Shown piece by piece: positions 16,449 through 25,202 of a stretch of DNA of 64,000 nucleotides. The first letter of the stretch is position 1. Each line of letters begins with the position of its first letter. Position numbers and translations under genes: made by a program. The notes under the pieces are model-generated. The model had not been told where the DNA came from. It was given only the letters and a program-made list of their open reading frames with translations, and did no database searches. Source of the DNA: a bacterium D16-34 (GTDB lineage: Bacteria; Actinomycetota; Coriobacteriia; Coriobacteriales; Eggerthellaceae); NCBI GenBank assembly GCA_003612515.1, contig RAZB01000005.1, positions 62,001-126,000 on the forward strand. Reading direction: 5' to 3'.

Positions 16449-17168
16449 GCCCTACTGCCCGATGTGCTTCGATGAGGGTGTCGAGGGCTTGGAGCGCATG
16501 CCCTCCATTCCTCTGACGCGTCAGCCGTGGCTGCACTTGAACGATTTGGGCGAGCGCTTCTGCAAGCTTCTGCAACGAGGAGATGCCCTACGCCTTTGTG
16601 TGCCGCGCCCACAACGCCCAGCCCCGCCATATGAAGTGGGTGTTCTGGGACAGCAAGTGGGAGACGGACAGCCCTGCCATGGGCATGGTGGTCTGCAAGG
16701 ACTTCCGCTCGCCCCTGCATAACCCCGAGCAGATTCAGCAGTTCATCGAGGAGGGCGCCATCCTCTCGGCTGCCACCATCGACGAGCTTTTGGCCAAGAT
16801 GGAGGGTATCGATGTCGAGACGGCCAAAAAATCCATTGAGCGTTACAACGAGCTGTGCGCCGCCGGCGTGGATGAGGACTTCGGCAAGCGCAAGCAGTGC
16901 TTGAGCTTGCTCACTGAGCCGCTCTTCTACGGCGTGCACACCGGTGCGACGCTTCTGGTCACCATGGGCGGCCTGAAGATCAACGAGGATCAGCAGGTGC
17001 TCGACGTCGATGGTCATGCCATAAAGGGATTGTGGGTCACAGGCAATTGCTCCGTCAGCTTTTTTTGGCGACTATCCCATCACCATCTTTGGCGCCAGCT
17101 ACGGCCGCGCCTGCACGAGCGGCCGCCGCGCCGGACAGTTCGCCGCCGACCGCGCTCTGGGGGCGTAG
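16449..17168 (+). pseudogene. Flavoprotein remnant (C-terminal part, twice frameshifted)
   Basis: C-terminal third of a fumarate-reductase-like flavoprotein: RQPWLHLNDLGERFC, EEMPYAFVCRAHN, KKSIERYNELCAAGVDEDFG, GGLKINEDQQVLDVDG, GLWVTGNCS. Two visible lesions: a tandem duplication of GCTTCTGCAA near 16557-16577 shifts the frame, and a run of seven T near 17060 (six would restore GSFFGDYPITIFGASYGR-like sequence) shifts it again. The intact ending runs to TAG at 17168. Confidence 0.82.
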
Positions 17169-17280
17169 CCTTTCGGTGTGATGCACGTTTTCACCCTCCC
17201 CTTGGATCCAAGACTTTAAAGATTTTCTTCCGATTGAGTTTGAAACAGAAGAGCTTGATCAGCATCGACTACTGAATTGC

Positions 17281-18369
17281 ATGGTTTATTTAACAAAGGC
17301 ATGGCTGGAACATTACGGAGGAAATCTACAAGAGCTGCTTGGGAAGTTTAAACCGCTTAACCCTTATCATAAGACCTTGAATACACCCAACATGAAGCCG
17401 TTCGATATAGCTTCATACGAACTTCTTGGGTCGCTTGCATCAAATTATTTTGTTAATGAAATTGCTCTAGACGGATCGAGCCTAGCACGTTGCGGGTTTT
17501 GCCAGTATGACGAGCAGGCTTATAACGAGCCGGGGGTAATTCATGTATGCACGCCATCCTCAAACATCATAACTGATTCTGCTAAGCCAAAACTTGAACG
17601 AAGAATTGTATCTCCAGAGACTAAAGATCATGCCTGGTTTGATAATGTAGATGAGGTCTATTCGGAGATACTTAGCATAATTGCGAGCGTCACAATAGGC
17701 AAAACAGAATGGAAGCCCATTGCTCTTTCTGTAAAAAGCAGATTCCACAAGGGTGACGAACTTGCATACTCTAATGAATTTGTTATATCGATTGCGTTTG
17801 ACACAGACCAACACATCAGCGGCGTTCGCGATGATAGATACTTAACCATAGAGCACGACAGCTTCAAGGATAACATCAGGGATTACAAAACGGCAAACGG
17901 GAACTTGTGCCAAATTCTAGATGCGCCAGATGAACATTGTACTGTGGCAGAGCGCAATCAAATTTTACTGCCTCCTCCGTCGCTAATCAGAGAACTCGAT
18001 TTAACGTTTGACCCTAAAACTGCATGTTTTATTGATGCTTCATCGGGTAAGACCATAATCGCGTGTGATGGTGCGCCTGGAAACTATTACGAGGAGCCTA
18101 TTCATAACCTTATTTTGATGCGAAAAGATGTCTATGATGAGCTGATTCAGAATGAATCTATAACCTATTTTGCATTTAGCGAGAGATATCATAAAGAAGG
18201 TGGGTATTGTAACAATTGCGATAGACATTGGGAATTTTGCCCGATGGGACGAAAACTGCCGATTACCCTAATGGTGAAAGTAATCAATCTTCGAAAACTC
18301 CCAATCCATGCAAAGATTGTTATTTCTCTTCGGAACAGCAAAGGAAGCATCAAGAAGAGAATGAAATAG
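17281..18369 (+). CDS. Orphan protein of unknown function, AT-rich
   Basis: A 362-codon frame I do not recognise. It has two cysteine clusters, RCGFCQYDE near residue 72 and GGYCNNCDRHWEFC near residue 310, suggesting metal binding. The same frame stays open upstream of the ATG at 17281 for at least 27 codons with coding-like content (DFKDFLPIEFETEELDQHRL), with no start before the flavoprotein debris, so the gene is probably 5'-truncated. Near the 3' end another frame gives a plausible tail (NPCKDCYFSSEQQ, EFDEPDLF, TAG at 18395), hinting at a frameshift near 18250-18280. AT content is well above the flanks. Confidence 0.55.
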   Translation: MVYLTKAWLEHYGGNLQELLGKFKPLNPYHKTLNTPNMKPFDIASYELLGSLASNYFVNEIALDGSSLARCGFCQYDEQAYNEPGVIHVCTPSSNIITDSAKPKLERRIVSPETKDHAWFDNVDEVYSEILSIIASVTIGKTEWKPIALSVKSRFHKGDELAYSNEFVISIAFDTDQHISGVRDDRYLTIEHDSFKDNIRDYKTANGNLCQILDAPDEHCTVAERNQILLPPPSLIRELDLTFDPKTACFIDASSGKTIIACDGAPGNYYEEPIHNLILMRKDVYDELIQNESITYFAFSERYHKEGGYCNNCDRHWEFCPMGRKLPITLMVKVINLRKLPIHAKIVISLRNSKGSIKKRMK

Positions 18370-18547
18370 AATTCGATGAACCAGATTTATTCTAGAACTA
18401 GAAGAATCAATGCTCAAATACCATGGGTTGCCAGGCGATTATGGCTAGTTCCTCAAATTATTATTATCAGCCGTCTTTTCCTACGTCGCATTGGTTAACT
18501 TAGAAAAATGAGAATAATATGACAGTCTTTATGTCAAAAGGGTAGGA

Positions 18548-18760
18548 GTGAGAGCACTGATAGCAATCGCGTCACAAGCCTTCGTTGGCTATCTCGATCC
18601 AGGTGTTGCAAGTGCTGTTCTGTATGTCACTTGTTATATGGTTACCTATACTTACTGATTTGGAGTAGCCACGAAAATAGTATTCTACCTGTTTAAGTCA
18701 TCTAAACTAGGAGTGTCTATTTGGGCAACGAGAATTAGTGGCTTACTTGTGATTGCATGA
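18548..18760 (+). pseudogene. Small YLDPG-type membrane protein remnant
   Basis: From GTG 18548 the frame reads RALIAIASQAFVGYLDPGVA and on to a TGA at 18656, then stays open (FGVATKIVFYLFKSSKLG) to 18760. The G-YLDPG motif followed by hydrophobic helices matches small membrane proteins often found near polysaccharide genes. The rest of 18370-18998 shows no other gene. Confidence 0.4.
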
Positions 18761-18998
18761 CGCGAATTGCTGCTGATTGTATTCTTGTTTAAGCAACAAT
18801 TGAAAAAAGGATACGCAAGATCACGCGGAGCATAGGGTAGCAATATTGATTTCTGCGTCACCTTCTTTTGGATGGCTGATTCCTTTTTTATCGCAACCGC
18901 TGTACTATAGATTGCAAAGTTTCGAACATGGTTGTATAACCCACACAGATTGTATTGCAACAAGGAATGCTGCAGTGACGCTACCTGGCGCAATAATG

Positions 18999-19856
18999 TT
19001 AATCATGAACACAACCCGCGCTTATTACTTTGCCGCACAGGATCCGGACTGCATTGAGGGCGTCTTCCCAAGACACCTCTGCAGCGAAATTATTTCTGTT
19101 CTGATAGCGAGACCAGAGTACGGCCATATCTTTGCTGTTGGCCCATGTATCGATCAAGGGCCCGTAATTCGCTAGCGTGATATCATGCCCTCTTGTCTGG
19201 GCGGTTGCAGCAATAGCCTCTGCCAGCGTCTCAGAGTTGATGCCAGGTTCGATGTTGGAGAGCGCCCACATATCGTAGAAGTCCCTCATGCGCGTATTGA
19301 GCGTGGAGCGCGAAAACATTGTCTCAATCTTCTCCGCGAGTACTGTTTCGATGTTGTAGGCAAGGATGTCAATATCGCGATCTTCGAGCATGAGGCGATA
19401 CGTATAGTTGATGGCGGAAGGTGTAAGCGCATCCCCTGTAGAGATATCGAGTTTCATCGGAATACTCATCTTGTCAAGATGTGCGTGAATTTCGATGCGA
19501 ACACCTCCATACTCCGAGTCTTCCATGATCTCGTAGGCATCCTCAATATCTAAAGCCATCCCATCTTCCAAGGGGATTGCTGCAATGGCTTTCGCTATCT
19601 TGACAGCGCTCTCAACATCGAGCGTCATATCCAGCATGGTCACATCGGTATCGCGCGTCATCCTCTGACCGTGGTTGAGCATCGATGTGATCAGCATGCC
19701 ACCCTTGAGAACGAGGTTGTTCTTGTACTCGGATTCGGCCATGCGCTCAAGGAAGCACTCCATAGCATAACGACGCTGTAGAAGCTGAGTTTTCCCGCTG
19801 TTACCATGAGCGAGGTTTTTAATGAGGTCTTTTGCCTTTGTAGGGTTGTCGATTAA
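18999..19856 (-). pseudogene. abiEii: AbiEii-type nucleotidyltransferase toxin, start codon lost (copy B)
   Basis: Homologous over 286 codons to the intact toxin at 26.9 kb, with the nucleotidyltransferase signature KGG followed by RMTRDTD and the later YRLMLEDRDIDILAYN segment. The codon aligned with the intact copy's ATG is TTA (19854-19856), and no alternative start lies nearby. The first usable ATG is at 19763, giving 254 residues without the first 32 codons but with the catalytic motif. Expression is therefore doubtful rather than excluded. The toxin would transfer nucleotides to a cellular target; AbiE is a type IV abortive-infection system. Confidence 0.8.
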
Positions 19857-20454
19857 CGTAGTACCCCCATTGCATCCCAGATACGCGATTCCATGTTCAT
19901 TGTGCGCGCATACTCCGATAAGCGGGCAAGGTTTTATCCTTGGAGGCGATATATGCCTTTAGAGCATAGTTAAACTTGGTTATGTCGACGCTGCTTTTCC
20001 TGCGGATCAAATCGCAGATGGTGCGTTCCTTGTCATAGGCTTTAACAAGGTTCCCCTCCGGTGTCTTTATGTCGTAGATTCCCAGCCCATACCACTCAGG
20101 CTTCACGTAATGGATACGTACACCATGCTCTCTAAGCGAGGGAGAGTTATAGCCCGAGTCAACGCTGACAGATAACTGAATGGGTTCGCGCTCGCTCATT
20201 TCGTACAAAAACAACGCAGTGTCATGTGAAAAGATAACCTTCGGGAAGCAAGCCTGTAGCAACGCAAACTCATCAGGGAAGGCATCCGCAGATAAATAGA
20301 GGCCACGTCCATGTTTTGCGAGTCCCTTTTCCTTAACATAACGATAGAAGGCGTCCTTCGGGATTCCTGCTGCACACGCTTCAGAGAAGGTGAGCTGACC
20401 CCTGTTGCTGTCGAGGATCTTTTTGAGTCTATGCGAATAACCTTCGAAATTCAT
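19853..20454 (-). pseudogene. abiEi: AbiEi-type antitoxin with C-terminal frameshift (copy B)
   Basis: ATG at 20454. The N-terminal HTH (LTFSEACAAGIPKDAFYRYV) and the middle domain are intact. After ASKDKTLP the frame shifts and ends at TGA (185 codons). The other frame supplies RLSEYARTMNMESRIWDAMG and runs to 19853. The locus is 602 nt against 603 in the intact copy, so a single base was lost near 19935. Most of the protein, including the repressor domain, could still be made. The operator is at its start codon. Confidence 0.85.
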
Positions 20455-20488
20455 ACTGATAGTATAGTATATACTCAGTATAAATTTC
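20446..20488. promoter_or_regulatory. AbiEi operator, copy B
   Basis: GAAATTCATACTGA (20446-20459) and TCAGTATAAATTTC (20475-20488): 13 of 14 complementary, spacer 15 bp. The left arm contains the antitoxin start codon (CAT). It lies in the divergent region with the SIR2-like gene, so AbiEi may also influence that gene. Confidence 0.75.
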
Positions 20489-20585
20489 TATCATTCTCTT
20501 TTAGCGATTGCATTATGTGGCTTATCATGTTCATTCGTATTTAACTTTATAGAGTATTCAGCAAATCAGGTAAGGATGAACCCAT

Positions 20586-21707
20586 ATGGATTCATTGCTA
20601 GTTGGAAACGGAATAAACATTCAATATGGCGGCTCCCGCTGTGCCAACAAAGAAATCATCAAGCGAGCTATAACCTCATCCATAACTCCCGATTTTCCTC
20701 TCAAAGCAACAACATTTACGAATAGTCATCAACCTATATGGCTTATCGGAACCTTGCACTCAGAAATTCCTAATGTAATCAAGGGAGATTTCGACGAATT
20801 CGAATTGGCATCCTTTGAACGTGATGCGTTAATCTCATTCAAAGAGCGCTACGGCTCTTTTGCCTTAGATTGCTCTCCTCTTAAAGTAGGAATGGAAGAC
20901 TATTTTTTTCTTTTAGAATTGTTTTTTAAAAAGCATGGGATAAAGAATCCTGACGCAAACGCTATCCGAGAAGGATTCAAGCGTGTTTTTTTGTACTCCA
21001 TTTATGACGTGGGTCGTGTTGAAAAAATATTCCTTAAATTTCCTTCAAGCCTCAAGGACTTTTTCGATGGCTTTGATGTAATATTCACGACAAATTATGA
21101 TTCAAATATTGATGATTTTTGCGAAAGAACAGTATTTCATCTTCATGGATGCTTTAGAACACGCTCTTATCTCTATGATGAGAGTTCTCTTAGAAATAAG
21201 CTAAGTGATAAGCAGTTTGATTCTGTTTATTTCGATCCTCAGGTTTCCTACCTGTTTTCGAATGCAATTTTCTCCTATTCTGGATCATTAAAAGAATTCC
21301 AAATGAGCCAAGCATCCAAAACAAATACGGCCCTTGAAAAGTTTGCAGAAGGTTATAAAAAAGACGAAAGAGTAAAAGAACACATCGAAGCATGGCGTAA
21401 AGATAATAATCAGATAATGCGTAACCTAGCGGAGTCGATTCTTTTGAAAGCTAGCGATGCTGATATCGAATTCGATGAATATTATAGAATTGAAGAGTTT
21501 AAATCTGTTGAAGGATCTCTTTCTATTGTCGGACTTTCTCCAAATAATGATTCGCACATTTTTGATTTGCTCAAAACCAACGAAGGTTTGTCTAACGTGA
21601 CATACTATTATCACTCAAAGAGTGATATTGAAGCCGTGGTCAAGCTGCTTCCTCAAAGCAAACTTTCATTCATCGACGTGAAAACGCTATGGGCTAAATA
21701 TGAATAG
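20586..21707 (+). CDS. SIR2-like domain protein, predicted NAD-consuming effector
   Basis: A 373-residue SIR2-like (SIR2_2-type) protein. Motifs visible: LLVGNGINIQYGG (5-16, nucleotide-binding loop), TTNYD (168-172, catalytic Asn), HLHG (185-188, catalytic His) and SLSIVGLSPNNDSHIF (311-326, the late D-D-H segment of the fold). In bacterial defence, SIR2 domains usually degrade NAD on phage infection. It has no SLOG, pAgo or HerA partner as in Thoeris, SPARSA or SIR2-HerA. Instead its last 8 bases overlap a small gene. AAGGATG precedes the ATG weakly. AT-rich and divergent from AbiE copy B. The defence role is inference. Confidence 0.8.
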   Translation: MDSLLVGNGINIQYGGSRCANKEIIKRAITSSITPDFPLKATTFTNSHQPIWLIGTLHSEIPNVIKGDFDEFELASFERDALISFKERYGSFALDCSPLKVGMEDYFFLLELFFKKHGIKNPDANAIREGFKRVFLYSIYDVGRVEKIFLKFPSSLKDFFDGFDVIFTTNYDSNIDDFCERTVFHLHGCFRTRSYLYDESSLRNKLSDKQFDSVYFDPQVSYLFSNAIFSYSGSLKEFQMSQASKTNTALEKFAEGYKKDERVKEHIEAWRKDNNQIMRNLAESILLKASDADIEFDEYYRIEEFKSVEGSLSIVGLSPNNDSHIFDLLKTNEGLSNVTYYYHSKSDIEAVVKLLPQSKLSFIDVKTLWAKYE

Positions 21708-21981
21708 GAAATTCAAAGACCTTTGCGTTCTTGTGGAGCAAGCCACTTTGAACCATGTGACACCAGCTGAAGCTTTCTTAGAACTCTCGAGCATGAGCGC
21801 TAACAAGAAGGCAAAAATAAGAGAAACGATGTGGTCTTTTCTAAAGGGTATAGATTCAAAAGAATATGCTTTTGATCAAGCACTCATTGTATTAGCAACA
21901 TATGCCGCAGCTGTGGCAGATAACTTCGAAACTAACGCAAACATTGTCCTTCTCGCAATGCTAACAGGTCATTATAAATAA
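21700..21981 (+). CDS. Small helical partner of the SIR2-like protein
   Basis: A 93-residue, apparently all-helical protein without a family I recognise. Its ATG lies inside the SIR2 gene (8-nt overlap), which implies translational coupling and a shared role. Residues 48-90 include DQALIVLATYAAAVADNF, a hydrophobic-faced helix that could contact the partner. It could be a sensor, an inhibitor or an assembly factor; nothing in the sequence decides. Confidence 0.65.
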   Translation: MNRKFKDLCVLVEQATLNHVTPAEAFLELSSMSANKKAKIRETMWSFLKGIDSKEYAFDQALIVLATYAAAVADNFETNANIVLLAMLTGHYK

Positions 21982-22077
21982 ATAACATGTAATGCCCTTA
22001 ACTCATTCAGGCTGATTATTGCGCCAGATTAGCAACAAATTAATCTCAAGGAGTCAATACTTTCTTTCAAAGAAAGA

Positions 22078-22236
22078 TCAGCTGCATTTCCCGAAAGGCT
22101 TCACTCCATAATGCATTGATTTCCGCGTATCTGCCTCCCAATCTGCAACAAGTTCGTTACCTTTATATTTAACGAATCTAATCTTTGCTCTCCGTGAATT
22201 ACCGCCATCAGCCAGCCAAGACGAAACGTATATCAC
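22078..22236 (-). CDS. Short open frame downstream of the 211-residue gene
   Basis: From GTG 22236 (or CTG 22254, overlapping the previous stop) the frame reads VIYVSSWLADGGNSRRAKIR and ends KPFGKCS at TGA 22078. Composition looks coding and it follows the 211-residue gene closely, but it may be the 3' remnant of a larger gene. A 17-bp near-palindrome (CTTTCTTT-C-AAAGAAAG) follows its end. No other gene is seen in 21982-22077. Confidence 0.4.
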   Translation of the reverse strand: MIYVSSWLADGGNSRRAKIRFVKYKGNELVADWEADTRKSMHYGVKPFGKCS

Positions 22237-22250
22237 CTTAATTCGAATCG

Positions 22251-22886
22251 TCAGTTTACCTCACGATATAGAAGGTTCCCCGAATTGCTAAGAATATATC
22301 CGTTCTCGGTAAACATAAGAGGCGAGTAGCCATCTACCGATCTTGAGTCAAAGGAGGTCTTTTCCGCTTGCTTCTCATAAAACCCATCTACGCTCGCAAT
22401 TATATAGGCCACTATTTCCGGCCTAACATTTGTATGCTGAAAAACAAAATCAGGTATTCTATCGAAGAACTGACGTATGTTTTGTGCATCAAGAATCTCA
22501 CTGGCTAACTCAAGATTATGAATGTAAAGGATATTCGGGTAACCACCTAATGATTCATTAATTAGCCCCTCTTGAGACAGTTCGGTCATAACTGTTAGCA
22601 AATCTTCATCACAATCATTGCAAGCTAAAAAGATGTCTTCTCTATCCGCATAAGCTTGCTGACCTAGGATTAAAGCACCAAACAAGCTTCCGATAGGGGT
22701 AGCCTGCTCCTTTTCACCATAGACATCGACACTCAAAGATCCCTCGGCATCCTCTATAGCAAAATCTATTTTGAGCCATTTGATATATGGATCTGTTTCC
22801 CAGAAAGTCTGCGCGCTCTCATAGGTTCCGTTTTCACCATAAGAGGCCGATAGAAGAAGATTATTCAAGTTAACCTCTTTACTCAT
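22251..22886 (-). CDS. Hypothetical protein, 211 residues
   Basis: An acidic soluble protein starting MSKEVNLNNLLLSASYGENG. I do not recognise a family. Features: a central LFGALILGQQAYADREDIFL helix, a cysteine pair in CNDCDEDLL, and a C-terminus predicted as beta strands (MFTENGYILSNSGNLLYREV). It is convergent with the SIR2 pair and shares their low GC, so it belongs to the same imported segment. Confidence 0.65.
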   Translation of the reverse strand: MSKEVNLNNLLLSASYGENGTYESAQTFWETDPYIKWLKIDFAIEDAEGSLSVDVYGEKEQATPIGSLFGALILGQQAYADREDIFLACNDCDEDLLTVMTELSQEGLINESLGGYPNILYIHNLELASEILDAQNIRQFFDRIPDFVFQHTNVRPEIVAYIIASVDGFYEKQAEKTSFDSRSVDGYSPLMFTENGYILSNSGNLLYREVN

Positions 22887-22927
22887 AATGAACCCTCATA
22901 TTCGCACTCTACGATTCCAATAAACCT

Positions 22928-22941
22928 TACTCCCACTCAAT
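22928..22941 (-). other. guaA-3'-end-like 14-mer, possible att site
   Basis: TACTCCCACTCAAT, identical to 11633-11646 and one mismatch from the guaA 3' end at 28748-28761, all in the same orientation. On the minus strand it again encodes IEWE plus stop, here as the end of a 34-codon open stretch. Either an island junction or a coincidence of 14 bases. Confidence 0.4.
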
Positions 22942-23034
22942 ATTAAACCGAAATGCATTTTCCCAGTATAGACAAACAATACAGTCTTCACTCGGATATA
23001 TTTCAGATGCAACAAGACCCACAGAATTCAAGCT

Positions 23035-23460
23035 TCATTTCCCTTTTTTCTTTTGCTTTCGCTTGGCTTTTTTCTGCTCGAATCTATGGTCTTTGAGCAG
23101 CTGACGTCGCTCTGCATTGTCGTTCTTAGCTTTTATTTTCTGTTCTCGCGTTCTTGAGACAGCGCCTGCTGTGCCTTAGTGGATGCACCGCAACGTCTTA
23201 CAGCCTTTGAGCTTCTCTCTCATACGTCTTTTTGGGTTAGCGGCTTTCTTAGGCAACTCTGAATCTGCAACTGGCTCGGAAAAGTCTAAGTCTTGCCATT
23301 TCTCCACTACGAAACGAAGAATCTCTTCGTTTGAAGGTTCTGCTCCAAACAGATTCTTTGAGACTGCAAGTTGTCCGTTCTCGTTTCACTCTATGACCCC
23401 CACCCAAAACTGACCACCATGAAATACGGTCAAGGCAGAGGAAACGCTGACCTTCCGCAT
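23035..23460 (-). pseudogene. yjdF: Broken yjdF paralogue
   Basis: AAAGGAGG then ATG at 23460: MRKVSVSSALTVFHGGQFWV, GVIE, then an in-frame TGA. The same frame continues NLFGAEPSNEEILRFVVEKW and KKAANPKRRMREKLKG to a TAA. The basic tail is recovered in other frames (GASTKAQQALSQERENRK; FEQKKAKRKQKKKGK), ending at 23035. One nonsense change and at least two indels make it non-functional, while its riboswitch leader is well preserved. Confidence 0.85.
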
Positions 23461-23474
23461 GGCAATTCCTCCTT

Positions 23475-23580
23475 TATGTAAGACCATGCGGAGAAGGGAC
23501 AACCAAGGAGGCAGGTTACTGGTAGCTAGCTACGTCTCGACTACCCGACGGGGGCTGTGTTTTTATCTCCGATAGACAAT
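23475..23580 (-). promoter_or_regulatory. yjdF riboswitch (copy 2)
   Basis: Leader of the broken yjdF. P1 pairs CGGAGA (complement of 23566-23571) with TCTCCG (complement of 23489-23494). The internal hairpin is GTAGC-TA-GCTAC at 23522-23533. The ACATAAAGGAGGAAT end is shared with copy 1. Its preservation above a dead gene suggests the gene died recently. Confidence 0.72.
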
Positions 23581-23800
23581 ATTATACCCCGCTATGTCCA
23601 ATGAAGAGAATACCCAAGGCTTTGCCTTAACCCGCATCTGCACCTACCGCAGCGCCGCAAGGTGAGGTGTTGGGGTCAGCTGCTTTACAGGCGGCTTATC
23701 TTTCAAGAGTGTTAGGGAGCTGTAAGGCAAATCGATGGCTGTCTCAGCGCCTGAGCGGCATCATCGTCTCATGGTCAAAAACAACCGAGAGGAGTAACTT

Positions 23801-24172
23801 ATGAGCAAGGGAAAAGCAGCGGTAATTACGGCAATTGTTATCGTCGGATTGACGGCGGCTCTTCTTTTCGTTGCTTCTGCGACGAATCTGCTCTTGACTG
23901 GAGACTACTACGTCAAGATCGACAATACCCATATTTCCAACAACGAGTCGAGCGGCGGTGTCGTCAATTTCGGGTCGGACGAACCGTACCTGTACAAGCT
24001 TGAGGCGGTCAACGCGGCAGGCGATAAGACTGAGATAGAATTCGGTGCCTATCGAGAGCTGCGCCAAGATGCCCTCCTAAAGCTGGAGCTTCAGCCGATT
24101 CGCGGAGTTGTTGGATGGTCTGAAGTTCCGGAAGACGCGCTTCCAGCTAAGGTCGCAGAAGCCCTCGGCTAG
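23801..24172 (+). CDS. YxeA-family secreted/anchored protein (DUF1093)
   Basis: A 123-residue protein with an N-terminal hydrophobic helix (residues 7-30) acting as signal or anchor, followed by a small beta domain with the family's YYVKID and DEPYLYKLEAVNA-GDK patterns. GAGGAG precedes the ATG. YxeA-type proteins are small OB-like extracytoplasmic proteins of unclear role. It stands alone, followed 145 bp later by the DUF3788 gene. Confidence 0.75.
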   Translation: MSKGKAAVITAIVIVGLTAALLFVASATNLLLTGDYYVKIDNTHISNNESSGGVVNFGSDEPYLYKLEAVNAAGDKTEIEFGAYRELRQDALLKLELQPIRGVVGWSEVPEDALPAKVAEALG

Positions 24173-24317
24173 GCGACACGCCATCGCCTTAGTCCCTCTA
24201 CGCGCCCTAACATGATCACACGCAGTGTGCACGAGCTCGTTGCTAGTGGCGCGGCGAATTGTTAATATGGAGCCTCAATTCTTCGCCGCCCCCGACCCGT
24301 CGTTCTTAGGAGCGCCC

Positions 24318-24737
24318 ATGCTTGAACACACTCCCACCGATCAGGAGCTGACGGCACTCGTTGGCGAGCCTCTTTTTGAGGTCTGGGCAGCCCTCTGTTC
24401 TGCCATAGATGAAAGATACGATATGAATCGCCAGTGGGCCGGCGGTGGCAAGGCGTGGGAGTACGAATACAAGTATCGCCGGGGCGGCAAAACGCTGTGC
24501 GCTTTATATGCTCGGAAGAACTGCATTGGCTTCTTGGTTATTTTCGGAGAGGATGAGCGTGCGAAGTTTGAGGCAGACCGCGATGCCTATTCCGAGGAGA
24601 TTCGGAAAGCCTACGATGGCGCACGGACGTACCGCGACGGAAAATGGGCGATGTTCGAACCGTCAGACACCTCCCTTTTTGAAGACTTCATGCGTTTGCT
24701 CGCAATCAAGCGAAAACCGAACGTTTCGCGAAAATAG
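24318..24737 (+). CDS. DUF3788 family protein
   Basis: A 139-residue cytoplasmic protein. TAGGAG lies seven bases before ATG 24318, which gives the family's usual length; earlier in-frame starts have no ribosome binding site. Family features: W--GGKAWEYEYKYRRGGKTL near residue 35, then a helical C-terminus. Function unknown. It is followed 12 bp later by a GNAT gene, so the two are probably one transcript. Confidence 0.75.
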   Translation: MLEHTPTDQELTALVGEPLFEVWAALCSAIDERYDMNRQWAGGGKAWEYEYKYRRGGKTLCALYARKNCIGFLVIFGEDERAKFEADRDAYSEEIRKAYDGARTYRDGKWAMFEPSDTSLFEDFMRLLAIKRKPNVSRK

Positions 24738-24749
24738 AGGAGGGGCATC

Positions 24750-25202
24750 GTGCAGTTCAACATCGAGAACGTTGAAATCGACGACGACGCGGGGCTCCTT
24801 GCTGAGCTGGTGAAATGCTGGCGTGTATCGGTGGCGGCGACGCATATGTTCCTTACGCCGGATGACATCGAGCGCATTGCGGGCTATGTGCCGGACGCGA
24901 TTGCATCCGTCGCACACTTGGTTGTTTGCCAGGACGACGCCGGCGCAGTTGCCGGCTTTCTTGGTGTCGATGGCGCCATGGTGGAAATGCTGTTCATCGA
25001 CCCAGCCCTTCGCGGACGAGGACTGGGGACGCGCCTTCTCGACTATGCCACAAACAAGTTTGGCGCCACGCTGGTATATGTGAACGAGCAGAATGACCAG
25101 GCCATCGGCTTCTACGAGCACTACGGTTTCCGCACGTTCGACCGCTCGGAAACCGATAGCATGGGAGACCCTTTCCCCATCCTGCACATGCGCCTCACAT
25201 AA
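24750..25202 (+). CDS. GNAT-family N-acetyltransferase
   Basis: A 150-residue acetyltransferase, GTG start with GAGGGG upstream. The acetyl-CoA loop is visible as RGRGLGTRLL (motif A), preceded by VEMLFIDPALRG, and motif B is NDQAIGFYEHYGFRTF. It resembles the YjaB-like single-domain group. It acetylates a small molecule or protein amine; substrate unknown. Confidence 0.88.
   Translation: MQFNIENVEIDDDAGLLAELVKCWRVSVAATHMFLTPDDIERIAGYVPDAIASVAHLVVCQDDAGAVAGFLGVDGAMVEMLFIDPALRGRGLGTRLLDYATNKFGATLVYVNEQNDQAIGFYEHYGFRTFDRSETDSMGDPFPILHMRLT

Noticed and set aside
16112-17017. A 301-codon open frame as one gene
   Set aside because: Only its last ~100 codons are LuxR-like; the rest is the reverse of the flavoprotein fragment, which has clear homology on the other strand.
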